Source of the DNA: Aricia agestis
Taxonomy: Eukaryota; Arthropoda; Insecta; Lepidoptera; Lycaenidae
DNA length: 64,000 bases
Reading direction: 5' to 3'
NCBI RefSeq assembly: GCF_905147365.1
Contig: NC_056427.1
Coordinates: 4,283,001-4,347,000 of the forward strand
The notes beneath the pieces were generated by a model. It was not told where the DNA came from. It made no database searches and saw only the letters and a list, made by a program, of their open reading frames with translations. A program made the translations under genes and the position numbers. Positions 44,391 through 55,464 of the stretch are shown here, in pieces; the first letter of the stretch is position 1, and every line of letters starts with the position of its first letter.

Positions 44391-46157
44391 TTAAGTGATG
44401 GATAAGAATTTTCGGACAATTCGGCATGTATTTAAGATGACTGCTTTCTGTAAGATTATGTATGTAAGTGGATGTATATTAAGTGTTTTGAGTGATGTGT
44501 GTAGTGTCTTAGGTATGATGCCTGTGGTTGAGATGATGATTGGTATGATTTTAATTGTGCTTACTCTCCATTGCGCTTTTAGTTCTATTGACAAGTCTGT
44601 GTATTTTGTGAGTTTGGTTATGTGTGTACTAGTGAGGTTGTGTGAGTTAGGTATGGCGACATCTATGAGGTAGACGGTTTTGTTATGTTTGTCGTGAAGT
44701 GTGATGTCAGGTCTATTGTGATGTACTGTCTTGTCTGTCAGTATTGTCCTGTCCCAGTAGAGTTTATAGTCGGGTGATTCTAGTATTATTTGTGGTGTGT
44801 ATTTGTAGTATGGTAATTTTTCGGAGATGAGGTTGTGTTTGTGTGCGAGTAACTGATGTATGATTGCTGCTACTTGGTCGTGTCTGTGTTTGTAGTCTGT
44901 CTGTGTGATGGATAAGCAGGCACCTGTAATATGCTGTATTGTTTCTGATTGCTTATGGCAGTGGCGACAGTGGTCGCTGCTCACGTTACGGTCTCTAATA
45001 ATATGCTTTCTATAGTTCTTTGTATCTATTACCTGATCCTGTATTGCGAGCATAAATCCTTCCGTCTCAGGGAACAGCTCCCCTCGCTTTAACCATGCGT
45101 TTGACGCTATTTTGTCAACGGCGTTGTTGGTAAGGTCAAGACGGTGCCGGCCATGTAGTGATTTTTGTGCCCATGCTTCGATTTTTTGCTGGTTTGTGTA
45201 AGTTTTTATAGTTTTTGCTTTATCAGCTAGTGCCAGTGGTGTGTAAGTGTCAGCATGACAAATAGCAAGGTGGAGTGTTTTTGTGTGTGCGTGGTTGTAA
45301 AAGAATGTTCTGAGTAGTGTTAATTGTCTATTGTGTAAATTTAAAATGTCGATGAGACCCCTACCGCCCTCTATTTTTGGTAAAATTAATCGTTGAAAGC
45401 AGGCTCTTGGGTGGTGCTTTCTATGTTTTGTCATAGTTGTGTTTATTAATCTTTGTAAAGTTTTTAATTCTGTTAGGTTCCAGCGTATTACACCAAAGGA
45501 GTATGTGAGTATAGGTATGGCATATGTATTTATCGCTTTAATTGTGTTTTTTGCGTTCAGATGTGTGTGTAGTATTTTATGTAGTCTTGCTTTGAATTTC
45601 TGTTTGAGTAGATTTTTAGTTTCTTTATGATGTATTTGCTGTGATTGGTAGAAGCCTAGGTATTTGTATCCCTCTAATGGGTCAACTGGATCAATTATTT
45701 CGTCATTGTTAAGTTTATACTGTATATTATGTTCTATTTTACCTTTATTTATTGATTGTGTTTTACATTTATCTATCCCAAACTCCATTTTTATGTCATT
45801 AGAAAAAGATTGTGTACGGTCAGCAAGAGCGTGTAAGTGGTTTAGTGTGTTTGCAAAAATTTTGATGTCATCCATATAGAGAAGATGTGAAAGTGATGTA
45901 TGGTGTGAATTATATTTGATCTTAAATCCGTAGTCATTTTGATTAAGTATAAAAGAAAGAGGGTTAAGGGCAAGGCAAAACCAAAGAGGACTTAAAGAGT
46001 CTCCTTGGAATATACCTCTCTTTATGTAAATGAAGTCAGTTTCAATAGCTTTAGTCGAGTCAAAAATTTTCAATTTGGTGTGCCACTTGGGCATAATTAT
46101 TTCTAGACAATTTATTATTACGGGATTAATTTGTTTTATATGTGTTAATAAATTTAA
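44391..46157 (-). CDS. R4/Dong-type polyprotein, RT motif B to endonuclease
   Basis: Continuation of the preceding frame after a single-base shift around 46157; an internal ATG at 46094 is not a real start. Counting from that Met: motif B QGDSLSP (30-36), motif C YMDD (73-76), thumb region, CCHC finger C-x2-C-x8-H-x4-C (C376, C379, H388, C393), then the restriction-like endonuclease signature RPD-x14-D (P462, D463, D478). The C terminus RIVRKFLSIT is nearly identical to the truncated copy at 16470. The endonuclease type places it with R2/R4-group elements rather than APE-type LINEs. Confidence 0.87.
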   Translation of the reverse strand, partial: LNLLTHIKQINPVIINCLEIIMPKWHTKLKIFDSTKAIETDFIYIKRGIFQGDSLSPLWFCLALNPLSFILNQNDYGFKIKYNSHHTSLSHLLYMDDIKIFANTLNHLHALADRTQSFSNDIKMEFGIDKCKTQSINKGKIEHNIQYKLNNDEIIDPVDPLEGYKYLGFYQSQQIHHKETKNLLKQKFKARLHKILHTHLNAKNTIKAINTYAIPILTYSFGVIRWNLTELKTLQRLINTTMTKHRKHHPRACFQRLILPKIEGGRGLIDILNLHNRQLTLLRTFFYNHAHTKTLHLAICHADTYTPLALADKAKTIKTYTNQQKIEAWAQKSLHGRHRLDLTNNAVDKIASNAWLKRGELFPETEGFMLAIQDQVIDTKNYRKHIIRDRNVSSDHCRHCHKQSETIQHITGACLSITQTDYKHRHDQVAAIIHQLLAHKHNLISEKLPYYKYTPQIILESPDYKLYWDRTILTDKTVHHNRPDITLHDKHNKTVYLIDVAIPNSHNLTSTHITKLTKYTDLSIELKAQWRVSTIKIIPIIISTTGIIPKTLHTSLKTLNIHPLTYIILQKAVILNTCRIVRKFLSIT

Positions 46158-48481
46158 TGTTTTAAAATATAAATAAGCCAGGAGTGTGGTACAGAATCGA
46201 AAGCTTTCTTATAATCTATAAACATAGTGTATATATTACGTTTCTGTTTAAGAGCCTGTTGTGAAATTACGGAGTCTATTATGAGTTGTTCCTTGCACCC
46301 TTGGCTAAACTTACGGCATCCTTTCTGCTCTTCAGCTAGAATATTATGTTCATTTATATGTGTATATATTAAATTGCTTATGCATGCTGTTATAATCTTG
46401 TAGATATTTTGCAGACAGGTTATAGGCCTATATTTTGCGGGGTTTGAAGTATCCGAATTATCTTTTGCTAGCATGTAAGTTATACCCTGTGTAATAAAGG
46501 ATGGTATTGTGTCTGGCGATTTAATGAATGAATTTATGTGCTTGAGTAGTATTGTATGTGTGGATGTAAATTTTTTAAACCAGTAATTATGTATGTGATC
46601 AGATCCGGTTGCTTTCCAATTATGCGTTTTACTTATAACTGCTTTCATATTTTTGAGCTGAATTTCTTCAAATTTCATGACAGGAATGTCTTTGATTCTA
46701 TCTTTATCTTTATCAATCCATTGACTATTTTCATGTTGAACTGGATATGAACATATATTGGACCAGTAGGTATGCATGGACTCTGACGACGGTACAGGAC
46801 TATAATTATTTTGTGGGCTATCATTGTTTTGAGTTAGTTTTCTGTAAAATAATTTTTCGTTATTTGTGAATTCCTTATTTTGAGTTTTTCTAATTGTGCA
46901 TTCGTTATACCTTTTTAACCTGTTGGATAGTATATTTAGTTTCTGTTTTAAAGTATCTAAAAAATGTGTTATATCAGAGTTTTGGGCCTCGTGTTGGGAA
47001 TGAATTTTATATCGTTGCTTAATTTTTTCTATTTGTTTTTCTAGGTGGGCTGATCGGGTACCTTTTGCATATGCCGTTAGTCGGCCTATACATGCTCTAA
47101 GTTCATTAATTCTACGTTCCAGACGTCTATGCCACCATGGTTTCGTTCGTGGTTTGTTAAAGTTAGCTGCATTGTTATTGTTGATTCTCACTCCGTTAAA
47201 TTTGATTGTGGTGTATGCTGCAGTATAAATGTAAGTATGTAGCGTGTTAAAATCAGTGTCGTCTGTCAGTATGTTAGGAAGTATTTCAGTATTAAGGTAA
47301 TGAACTATCTGTTTTATTTTTCTGGAGGGTTTTAATTTAGGTAAGGATGGCCGTGTTGTTGGATCGGTATCTTTAAATATATTATACGTATCTGTAAACA
47401 TTTCTTTCAATTGTGCTTCTAATTCTGATGACAATTTTAAAGGTGAAGGTAAAATATTAGGACAGTCTTCAGTTGGTAAGTGAATACATTCATTTAACAC
47501 GTTTTCTGTTGAATTAAGGTCAGGTGGTCTAGTCAAATCGTCTGTCTGTTCTTCATTTGAAGTATTCAGCTGCTGCTGCACTTCATCGCGTATCCTTTTA
47601 AGATGGTCTTTAGATAGAAGGTGATTATTGACAATCGATCTTCGTTGGTCAGCTATTCTTTGTATTGACAGATGAGCTATTGAGGGGCATATGGTGGTAA
47701 TTTCTTTATGTAATAATGGTCGGTACGTGGTGAGGTCAGTCTCTAGTTTGGTAATCCTGTAATAGGTCCGCATTATCGTTTCATTTATTTCAATTGTCCA
47801 TCTCATTTTTCGACTTCTACCGTTGGTGTCGGTAGTTTCTAATTGTGTCATATTTTGTGGAGTCAAATGCTGATTTTGGTTTCGTAGTAGAATTTTTACG
47901 TCATTTTTAATACCTAATATTTCTTGAGGGCTTAAAAGATGTCTCTGGACTATTGCTCGTCGTTGGTCACCTACTCTCTGCTTTGATGCTTCCATTTCTG
48001 GGTATTGTGATGAGAATAATGTGTGTAAATGTGATAAGTAAGATTTAGTATCGGATTCTAAATTTGTGAGTATGAAATAGTGGCGCATTATGAAAATGTT
48101 CATTTGTTTAGACCATTTTTTACGCTTGCGCACCATACTGTAGGCGGGTGCAGTAACTCTGGCTGGGATAGCCTCCTGCACAACATCCACAGTAGATCTG
48201 ATTGTCATAGGTGACAATGTATTTGATGAACTAGAGTGAGTAGCCATGATATATGAAGCTGGAGATGATGGTGGCGATGAAAAGAGGGATGAAATTGATG
48301 AGAGACTAGTTGGTGAGTTGTCTCGACTATGATATTGGCGTCTGATAACATTGTTATTGTGTGATACGGTGCCCTCCCCAGAATACGCAGGGCAGCCCAG
48401 ACCCGAGGGTCCGGGGCGGGATTCTCCATCGCGCAACGCTCCGGTACCCGCCTGGGGTATAATTCTGTTTCTTAGTCGCAT
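46154..48481 (-). CDS. R4/Dong-type polyprotein, N-terminal part to RT motif A
   Basis: 775 codons from the first ATG at 48481. The first 100 residues are Ser/Pro-rich and low complexity. Two related ~78-residue modules follow (about 122-200 and 226-305), each with a K/R-x-W start, an I(V/I)xxHLLS motif and DQRR; they look like tandem Myb-like DNA-binding units (inference). A basic linker leads into the RT: NWKATGSDHIHNYWFKKF, YRPITCLQNIYKIITACI, and motif A FIDYKKAFDSVPHSW near the C terminus. It stops at TAA 46156-46154, where the next frame takes over by a one-base shift, so the element is probably inactive. The start is the first ATG; a longer start has no support. Confidence 0.85.
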   Translation of the reverse strand: MRLRNRIIPQAGTGALRDGESRPGPSGLGCPAYSGEGTVSHNNNVIRRQYHSRDNSPTSLSSISSLFSSPPSSPASYIMATHSSSSNTLSPMTIRSTVDVVQEAIPARVTAPAYSMVRKRKKWSKQMNIFIMRHYFILTNLESDTKSYLSHLHTLFSSQYPEMEASKQRVGDQRRAIVQRHLLSPQEILGIKNDVKILLRNQNQHLTPQNMTQLETTDTNGRSRKMRWTIEINETIMRTYYRITKLETDLTTYRPLLHKEITTICPSIAHLSIQRIADQRRSIVNNHLLSKDHLKRIRDEVQQQLNTSNEEQTDDLTRPPDLNSTENVLNECIHLPTEDCPNILPSPLKLSSELEAQLKEMFTDTYNIFKDTDPTTRPSLPKLKPSRKIKQIVHYLNTEILPNILTDDTDFNTLHTYIYTAAYTTIKFNGVRINNNNAANFNKPRTKPWWHRRLERRINELRACIGRLTAYAKGTRSAHLEKQIEKIKQRYKIHSQHEAQNSDITHFLDTLKQKLNILSNRLKRYNECTIRKTQNKEFTNNEKLFYRKLTQNNDSPQNNYSPVPSSESMHTYWSNICSYPVQHENSQWIDKDKDRIKDIPVMKFEEIQLKNMKAVISKTHNWKATGSDHIHNYWFKKFTSTHTILLKHINSFIKSPDTIPSFITQGITYMLAKDNSDTSNPAKYRPITCLQNIYKIITACISNLIYTHINEHNILAEEQKGCRKFSQGCKEQLIIDSVISQQALKQKRNIYTMFIDYKKAFDSVPHSWLIYILKH

Positions 48482-48636
48482 CACATAATCTGGTTTCCTA
48501 AGAGAAGAGTTAACTAAACGAGAAATATAGTAAAAGGGAAAACATAGTTGGTGAAAGATAGATAAAAATAAAGACGATTCAAAACCAAGGATTGACTAAT
48601 AAAAAGACGATGAAAAGATTGATAAAGAAAGACAGA

Positions 48637-48737
48637 GCCGATGATCAGCCACGTGAGTACCTCACCCCGTAGAGGGTGGGGTGGCGCACCCAAGTGTTGC
48701 CCGGGGACACTAACTGGGAAGAACCGGCTTCACCCCC
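48637..48737 (-). ncRNA. candidate HDV-like self-cleaving ribozyme at the 5' end
   Basis: Starting at the first base of the element, GGGGGTG can pair with TGTCCCC (7 bp, P1, two wobble), GCCGGT with ATCGGC (P2), and GCCAC with GTGGC (part of P4). GGGCAAC follows P1 as in HDV-type cores, and GGCTGAT sits before P2 where the catalytic C is expected. R2-type elements are known to carry such ribozymes. P3 is not convincing, so this is only a candidate. Confidence 0.35.
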
Positions 48738-49442
48738 TTATTATTATTATTATTATATAGTTTAGCGTACCAAATACCAATGCATCAAATTCCGTCAGAA
48801 TACCCACGCGTTCTTATAAAATATCTTTGTTTAGCTCATGTTTAGACGTGCCGGTGGAAAATCGATTGTCAGGTCAACGTGCTCTATGTTTACAACATTA
48901 TAGTATAAGTTTAAACAGTACAATAACTCTAACTAGTGCAGCTGTTTTCAAAATCTACTCCGTGGAGCCTTTCTAGGGGGCTCTACGAGAATTCCAGTAA
49001 TAAAAATATGTGTGACATCTAATCACACGCTCACAAACACCGTGCCGAAGTGTGGCAACGCCGCACCGGACGGACGCACCGTCGGAGAGGGGTGTGTTAG
49101 GTTTTTTCGTTACGGAATTTCTTGATTTCAAAGCCCGTGATAAAAGCTATGCAATAGCTTAATAAAAATGCACCTCTGCTATCAATCAATGTCCCAATTT
49201 AGTTTTTCATGCATTACTCTTAATAAATACATTATTAAATGTTCATTTTACAATAGTTTACAATCTATAAAAATGCACAACAATGATTGTACGTCATTTT
49301 TTACAATTTTCTATATGTTACGGTACTGTCAAAAATTTCGGTTTTCTAAAGGGTTCTGCCACCAAAACAAAATTGGGACCGCTGGTCTATAAGTGTGAGT
49401 CACAAGTTAGATGCTGCCTTGGAAAAGTGTTGTTTCTTGATT

Positions 49443-49620
49443 GTCTGATAATTCATGCGTTGGATGGGCATGTAAAAAAAAAATAAAGATCTGCCAATGA
49501 TCTCTCGCCTGTCGTGTCGGTTAGCCGTCCTATAGGGTTACAACTTACAAGAGTAAAGGAAGAGCGAGTGTTATGCACACACTTGGGCATTATAAAATAG
49601 TATTAGCCTGGTTAATGGTT
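49443..49620 (+). mobile_element. tRNA-derived SINE, 5'-truncated and decayed (copy 4)
   Basis: TCATGCGTTGGATGGGCATG, TGATCTCTCGCCTGTCGTGT, GAGTAAAGGAAGAGCGAGTG and CACACTTGGGCATTATAAAA match the SINE body; tRNA head and 3' end missing. Confidence 0.7.
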
Positions 49621-50727
49621 ATGCAGTAAAGTCACTCAACACACTAATGTGTGTGTTTGTGTGTGACTCAATCTGTCTATTATGTAATTTACTGTATATA
49701 ACACTATACTGTGTTATATCAGCTGCTATTTTCAGTAGACTATCATCACTTTTAATAAAACGTGAAAAACGTCATAACTAAACTGCCAAAATACTTGAAG
49801 CAAGGGCATAGCAGCATTTCTTTTATTTTTGCAGATCCAGAATTGCTTGATCCACAAAAAAACTGAAAAAAATATTCAGCGACTCTTTGACCTTTGACTG
49901 TAAGATATATTATTTTAAAAAGAAATTAAAAAAATAAACTATGTTTGAACTTTTAAAACATTTTAATCGTAACTCAGAAGTTAAAAGTAAGATTTTAACT
50001 TTAAAAATTAAATAAAACATTTTAACACGTAACACAGCTACAAGTCATTAAAATAAACTCCAAAATTATAGTAATTTGTAAAACAGTAGGAAAGAAATAC
50101 GCCATTATTGGAAATTGGCAGAAATGAGTGTGTAATGTGTATGACAAGTAAAACCAGTTTGGTTGTCAGTTTTTCTGTCCCAGCTTTCGTTTCACATGAA
50201 TTATTTGTTAACAGTTATCACCACACAAGAAGAATTATAATGACTTCACAAGTAATATATCGCTTATATAGAATTTAATGTTAGTTGCAATAATTAATTA
50301 AGAATGAATTTGACAAATGCGTTTATTAAAATGTCAATAAAAAAATTACTGTCATCTGATTGGCGCCAAAATTGACGCCATGATGGCGCCAAAATCTTTT
50401 TTATAGAAATCAAATAAATGGGATATCATGATTTATTAGTATTTTTTGTTTTTAAAACGCCAAATGTATTGTTTTAAAACGCGAAATGGCCAAATCGTGT
50501 TCATTGAAAAATAGCTGTCATTTTGCGATTCCTTTTTCAAAACATTAATAATGACGCCAATGGAATTCCTTTTTCAGAATTTTGAAAAAAGAACCGTAAA
50601 TTTCGCGGTGTAAAATTTTTATCGCGCCCAAGTTTGATCGACTTTGCGTATCTTTTGACACATCTAAATGTGTTCGGAATGAATGGCCAGAATTCCAAGT
50701 TTTAAAACGGTCAAGCCTGAAACATGC
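49621..50727. other. AT-rich stretch, nothing recognised
   Basis: Contains GATGGCGCC/TTGGCGCC words near 50360-50390 that hint at an old TIR element, but no boundary can be fixed. Confidence 0.35.
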
Positions 50728-51664
50728 TTAACCCTCGGTCAGTCGCGTGTGGTCTTTAAAAGCCCGGAGTTTGCGAAATCGAGAAAAAACTATATTTAAA
50801 TAATTATTAATCGTAGCAACTCCGCTCTTTAGGTAGCTTCCTAAAAGGAATTATATTTCGATATAATTGCCACTCATCTGAGCTTGCGTGCATGTATTGT
50901 GTGTTACAGATGTGTTTATTCACGCTGGGGTCTTTAAAGACCCCAGGTGACCAACCGCGTAACTAAATTCGATTTAATATTTTCATACAGTTTTTACATT
51001 GAAATGGGTTTCTTTTGTGATTTTCCTTGTATTTTAATACTAAATCAATTAAAATGTTCGTGTGTTAATTCTTATTGTTTTATATTGCATATAAGAAGTT
51101 TTAGACGCACTTTTCCAGAAATGCATATTTTGCTATGTATACCAAAATGATGATGATTATTTTTTGATGATGATAAGAAACTAATTGTCAGTATATTTAC
51201 CATACGTTTAAAGTATTAGAACAGGAAAATGTATAAATTATATAAGGTTTTGTTGCTGAAAATGTTTAACATTCAATAGTTTATAAGTTATTTAGACATA
51301 GCTTTTTAAATTTCAATCTAAGTTATAGGAAATTTAACTATTATTTTAGTCACCAACACGTTTTACCACAGTTTTAAAATACTGTTGATTTTTTTGTTTA
51401 ATTTTCCCAACTCACGGTTTCCACTTGAAATTTTTTGACTTCTATTTGTAATACTTATAACCAAAACTTGGTTATAAGTATTCAAAATGTAATTAATCTT
51501 TTGAATAAATCTAATTAACCTTTAATTAAATAACAATAATTTACAGATAAAAGTTAAGAAATATATAAATTTATGCCATTTTTTATGTCATTTAATTTTC
51601 GGGCTTTCAAAGACCCCAGGTGACCAACGGCGTTATTTTAAAAGCGCGACCAACCTAGGGTTAA
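50728..51664. mobile_element. piggyBac-like non-autonomous element, 929 bp between TTAA sites
   Basis: TTAA at 50728-50731 and 51661-51664. Ends CCCTCGGTCAGTCGCG and CGCGACCAACCTAGGG. TTAA target with CCCT...AGGG termini is the piggyBac pattern. Subterminal GTCTTTAAAAGCCCGG and CGGGCTTTCAAAGAC, plus an internal palindrome GGGGTCTTTAAAGACCCC at 50929-50946. No transposase; the frame at 50947-51150 has no signature. Confidence 0.65.
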
Positions 51665-51689
51665 CATCATCATCAACATCTCGTACCTA

Positions 51690-52145
51690 CTTAAGTTGAC
51701 GCCTTGATAATTTGGCTGCAGCGATACCGTATCGATTTTTCTCAACATTGACTAAAGCTAAGAAATTAAAGTTCATTGTCAGTATTCACATGTCTTTATC
51801 TTTGAATTACCCATAGCATAACACGATTGGTCAACTTTTATGACACAGAATAATTAATCAGAAAGACCTCTATAAAAACAGGGATTCTAATTTTGCCAAC
51901 AGAGGAGAGTGATATAAGCTTCAAAAATTTGTACATAGATTAGTTCAAGCATACACTATAATTTGCCCATAGCTTATATGAAATATATTTATGGTTTTTA
52001 AATTACGCGACAAAAACCATTTGGTCGCTTACGCCCTTTCCATTTCTTGCTGTTCCATTTCTTGTTTCCTGTCCCGGCCTTTCATAGAAAACAAGCGGTC
52101 TAAAACATATGCAAAACGATTTTTTACTTGAACGCGGCGACACCT
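51690..52145 (-). repeat. dispersed ~0.45-kb repeat (copy 1)
   Basis: Shares, reversed, TAGCATAACACGATTGGTCA, CCATAGCTTATATGAAATAT and TTGAACGCGGCGACACCTTA with 61775-62290. Confidence 0.75.
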
Positions 52146-52284
52146 TAATATTTTTTTACATAACATTATTAAAATCGCTTAAATGCAGAAAAAATGGATG
52201 GACTGGACATAAAGAATATAAAAATCATTTATGTACAATTATTTAATTCATTATGAAGAGTCCTAGAAAATAGAATATTATAGT

Positions 52285-52593
52285 ACGTGGGAGAGCCATG
52301 CTTCGGCACGAATGGGCCGGCTCGACCGGAGAAATACCACGTTCTCACAGAAAACCGGCGTGAAACAGCGCTTGCTGTGTTTCGCCGAGTGAGTGAGTCT
52401 ACCGGAGGCCCAATTCTCTACCCTATTCCCTTTCCTTCCCATCCCTACCCTCCCCTATTACCCTATTCCCTCTTCAAAGGCCGGCAACGCACCTGCAGCT
52501 CTTCTGATGCTGCGAGTGTCCATGGGCGACGGAAGTTGCTTTCCATCAGGTGACCCGTTTGCTCGTTTGCCCCCTTATTTCATAAAAAAAAAA
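52285..52593 (+). mobile_element. poly(A) SINE (copy 5)
   Basis: Full copy: ACGTGGGAGAGCCATGCTTC to CCCCCTTATTTCATAAAAAA. Confidence 0.85.
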
Positions 52594-52599
52594 TAGTAA

Positions 52600-53810
52600 G
52601 TCCAGGTTCACATATTGAAAATGACATAGACTTATTCCACTGTAACACAGATTTTATCCAAAAACACCCTGAGCTGATTTATTAAAAGTATTTTAAAGAC
52701 TATTTAAGACATCGAGAGGAGAAGAATGCTTACATTAAAGAAATTAAGAAGAAAAGAAGAATAAGTAATTAAAAAAAGTGCTTACCTAAGTCTAGACAAC
52801 CGTAAAGAATTTAGAAGTGCCACAGGCTGTAAAAAATACGCCTGAAACTAAAAGCAAATTGAATAGGAAGAAATTTATAGCTAAATCCAGACAAGAAAAC
52901 AAAAAGTGGACCTGCAAACGAAATCACACCCTAAAATCCTAGTAATTAGGTTCATTTTCGAATGGTACGTACGAGAAAATTTAATTTATGCCTTATTATT
53001 ATTGAATTAGAGTGTATTTTCGATAGCCAATTACTGGGTGACCAGACTGAAAGTCTTTGCACCTTTTTATTGTAAATTTTCGTGTTCAGGACTTGTATAT
53101 TTAGCTCTAAGCCCTAAATATAGTTTTCACTTGTAAAAGCTTGAGTTTTCAATGTTTTCTTATTGACATTTTTGTTACAAGGGCCTGGCATACGTTGTTT
53201 GGCATTATATTCGATTTGAGAATTAATATTCTCAAATATTGTACATACTTAACTTTTAAACATTGTCAGTAGTTGTATTAATGTCATGCAAATCTCAGAT
53301 ACTTTTTTAAGCGCGATTCAGATATTATGTAGGATCTTAATTTTGTCCGCTAAAACATTATTTTGTGTACAAAAAAATAGTTATTGACCTACCCGATAAG
53401 AACCCAAAATTTCAGCAAAATCGGTCTAGAACTTTTAGAGGAGTTTCAAAATAAACATCACGACACGAGACTTTTTCAGAATAAACAGATTTTTCACATA
53501 AAATTGATTATAAACGTGAACTTTCGCATTTAAAATTGATTTAAAAATGGAACGCGCTCCATTTATTTTCAGTGCTGCCGCACCAAACCGCATTATTTCC
53601 AGTGTTGCCCGCTGTAGACAAATAATTTACCACAATTTACATTTTGAATGGTCTTTTGTCTAATGCATTACTTAGCTTGATAGATCCACCGCATATGTTT
53701 ACAGAGGGGAAGTTTCAAAATAGATTTTTAAAATGGCGCCCAATAATGCCCCTACTGATGTTTTCAAAATCTTAGGACTAATAAGGATAACATTTTATTT
53801 TACTAATATT
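52600..53810. other. AT-rich stretch, nothing recognised
   Basis: No gene or repeat boundary seen. Confidence 0.4.
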
Positions 53811-53815
53811 ATAAA

Positions 53816-54017
53816 CTAGACGCAATACGCCAATACTCGTTTATCGCGCAGGAACCGTACGTTTTTTTACGGGGTAAAAGTATCCTATGTCCTTCCCTGG
53901 AGGCTGGAACTCAAAGTATCTCCATGTAAAATTTCACCAAAATCGGTTCAGCGGTTTGGGCGTGAAGAGGTAACAGACATACAAAGACACTTTAGCATTT
54001 TATATTCTTAGCATGGA
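53816..54017 (-). mobile_element. Helitron family 1
   Basis: CTAGACGCAATACGCC, TATCCTATGTCCTTCCCTGG and TTCTTAGCATGGA. Confidence 0.7.
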
Positions 54018-54186
54018 TTTAAATGTGTATGTCTGTTACTTTTCCACTCTTAAGCCACCGAACTTTATGTGCAAAGCAAGGGCGGTGACCGAATTAAGAA
54101 ATTCCGTAACGAAAATAAAGCTAACACCCCATAACAGGTAACGTAGCTTTACCACGGCAGTCCCCGAGTGCTACACGTACTTTTTA

Positions 54187-54645
54187 GGGTTCCGTACCCA
54201 AAGGGTAAAAACGGGACCCTATTACTGAGACTTCAATGTCTGTCCGCCTGTCCGTCTCTCCGTCTCTCCGTCGGTCTGTCTGTCTGTCTCCAGGCTGTAC
54301 CTCAAGAACCGCTTCAGCTATACTTCTGAAACTTACACAGATTGTGTATATTTGTTGCCACTATAACAACAAATACTAAAAACAAAATGATATTAACATT
54401 TAAGGGGGGCTCCCATACAGCAAACCTGATTTTTTCGGTCTTTTTCGCTCTTCATTGATAATGGCAAGATTTAGGCACTTAAATTCTTCACACATTCTTT
54501 TGTTATATGTGTACTTTAATATTTAATAATAATATTGAAATAAAATAAAATTTAAGGGGGGCTCCCATACAAAAAACACAATTTTTTACTATTTTTGCTC
54601 TATAAAATGGTACGGAAACCCTCGTGCGCGAGTCCAACTCTTGGT
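54187..54645 (+). mobile_element. GGGTTCCGTACCC repeat
   Basis: AGGGTTCCGTACCCAAAGGG, expanded GTCTCTCCGTCTCTCCGTC run, TGGTACGGAAACCCTCGTGC. Confidence 0.7.
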
Positions 54646-54948
54646 GCAATTTTTTTTACTTTTTAGCAACATTCAAATAAAGAAAAAGTTTTTTGTCACT
54701 CCTCATTTAACTGTAAGCACTTTTGAGATCTTTTTATCTAGTTTCAATATCAATAAACGAAAATAATTACGGCTATTGTAAAAAGTGTGTCCAATCGATA
54801 AATAAATGTTACTTAGTTATTTCCTGTAGTACTTACCAACACAAAAAACGTACAGTTATAAAACGGGATATGGAAACAAGAGGCACTCTAGGAGTGCTGG
54901 CAGAGGTGACAGCGAAACAGCAGGTTCAGGCATGCAATTTCTCTGCTC

Positions 54949-55249
54949 TTTTTTTATGAAGTAAGGGGGCAAACGAGCAAACGGGTCACCTGATGGACAG
55001 CAACTTCCGTCGCCCATGGACACTCGCAGCATCAGAAGAGCTGCAGGTGCGTTGCCGGCCTTTTAAGAGGGAATAGGGTAGGTAATATGGGAGGGTAGGG
55101 AAGGGAATGAGGCAGGGGGTTGGGCCTCCGGTAAACTCACTCACTCCGCGAAACACAGCGCAAGCGCTGTTTCATGCCGGTTTTCTGTGAGCCCGTGGTA
55201 ATTCTCCGGTCGAGCCGGCCCATTCGTGCCGAACATCGCTCTACCACGT
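54949..55249 (-). mobile_element. poly(A) SINE (copy 6)
   Basis: Full copy with TTTTTTTATGAAGTAAGGGG at the tail and CGAACATCGCTCTACCACG at the head. Confidence 0.8.
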
Positions 55250-55464
55250 AAATGCTCACGCTCGTTAGAAAGAGCGGTATCTTCCTCTTCTACGCCGCGC
55301 CGGTAGCCTAAAAATGGATATAGGATCGCCAAAGAAACACGTTACACGCCGGAAGTAAAAATAAAGCAGGTACAGATATACAATTTAGCCAAGTTGTAGT
55401 AAGAGGGATAATATTAGACTTCCTTTCCTACATTGCGCCATTAGTCTACTCTCTACATAATATT

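Larger units (their letters stand above)
44304..48737 (-). mobile_element. R4/Dong-clade non-LTR retrotransposon, nearly full length
   Basis: 4.4-kb element from 48737 (5' GGGGGTGAAGCCGG) to about 44304 (3', AT-rich end). Both ends are bounded by TAA/TTA repeats (48738-48756 and 44282-44303), as known for Dong of Bombyx mori, which targets TAA repeats. One long coding frame, broken once, encodes reverse transcriptase, a CCHC finger and a restriction-like endonuclease. The 5' UTR of about 255 nt is GC-rich at its start; the 3' UTR holds GTTTGGCCACAAGCCCGCAA. Confidence 0.88.

Noticed and set aside
44395..46750. Plus-strand frames at 44395-44673, 45439-45630, 45664-45879 and 46556-46750
   Set aside because: Antisense shadows of the R4/Dong-type coding frame.
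52393..52596. Repeated frames of the type MSLPEAQ...KGRQRT (also 17796, 61098)
   Set aside because: Chance frames inside poly(A) SINE copies; the KGRQRTCSS part echoes the LINE tail they share but is not a gene.
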